A stretch of 7,397 nt of DNA from Candidatus Parabacteroides intestinavium. GTDB taxonomy: Bacteria; Bacteroidota; Bacteroidia; Bacteroidales; Tannerellaceae. This document shows positions 7,396 through 7,397 of this stretch, in pieces. Both the position numbers and the translations under genes were made by a program. The notes beneath the pieces were generated by a model that was not told the origin of the DNA, ran no database searches, and saw nothing but the letters and a program-made list of their open reading frames with translations. The stretch's first letter is position 1; the number at the start of each line of letters is the position of its first letter. The stretch covers positions 1-7,397 of the forward strand of contig DWYO01000304.1 in assembly GCA_019118725.1 (NCBI GenBank), read 5' to 3'.

Positions 7396-7397
7396 GG

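Overview
The window looks like ordinary chromosomal DNA from a Bacteroidales bacterium (Bacteroides, Phocaeicola or a close relative). Three things point that way. A bifunctional ThrA, a phosphoglycerate-mutase-like protein and ThrC sit together, which is the Bacteroidetes-type threonine cluster. The two-component system resembles Bacteroides RprX/RprY. Start codons are preceded by A/T-rich DNA rather than Shine-Dalgarno sequences, and the last bases of the window carry a Bacteroidetes-type -7 promoter box (TAnnTTTG). The species cannot be fixed from the sequence alone.

Layout. Positions 1-5010 (+ strand) hold a three-gene operon for making threonine from aspartate: thrA (aspartokinase/homoserine dehydrogenase, missing only its first ten or so codons), an alkaline-phosphatase-superfamily gene annotated as cofactor-independent phosphoglycerate mutase but probably acting as homoserine kinase, and thrC (threonine synthase). 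Gaps are 15 and 59 nt, and the second contains a perfect 8-bp inverted repeat. Positions 5011-5212 are a roughly 200-nt gap between converging genes, mostly filled by a long imperfect inverted repeat built on degenerate 9-nt units. Positions 5213-7343 (- strand) hold a histidine kinase/response regulator operon (rprX, then rprY), with the kinase first and one base between the genes. A promoter box lies just upstream, at the right edge of the window.

How the genes work together. ThrA converts aspartate to aspartyl-phosphate and later reduces aspartate semialdehyde to homoserine. The middle gene probably phosphorylates homoserine, and ThrC converts O-phosphohomoserine to threonine. Two ACT domains in ThrA suggest feedback control by threonine. 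The two-component system is transcribed toward the thr operon, and nothing in the sequence ties it to threonine synthesis.

I see no previously undescribed multi-gene system, mobile element, CRISPR array, tRNA or rRNA here. The points most worth following are the replacement of the GHMP-type homoserine kinase and the unit-structured inverted repeat between thrC and rprY.
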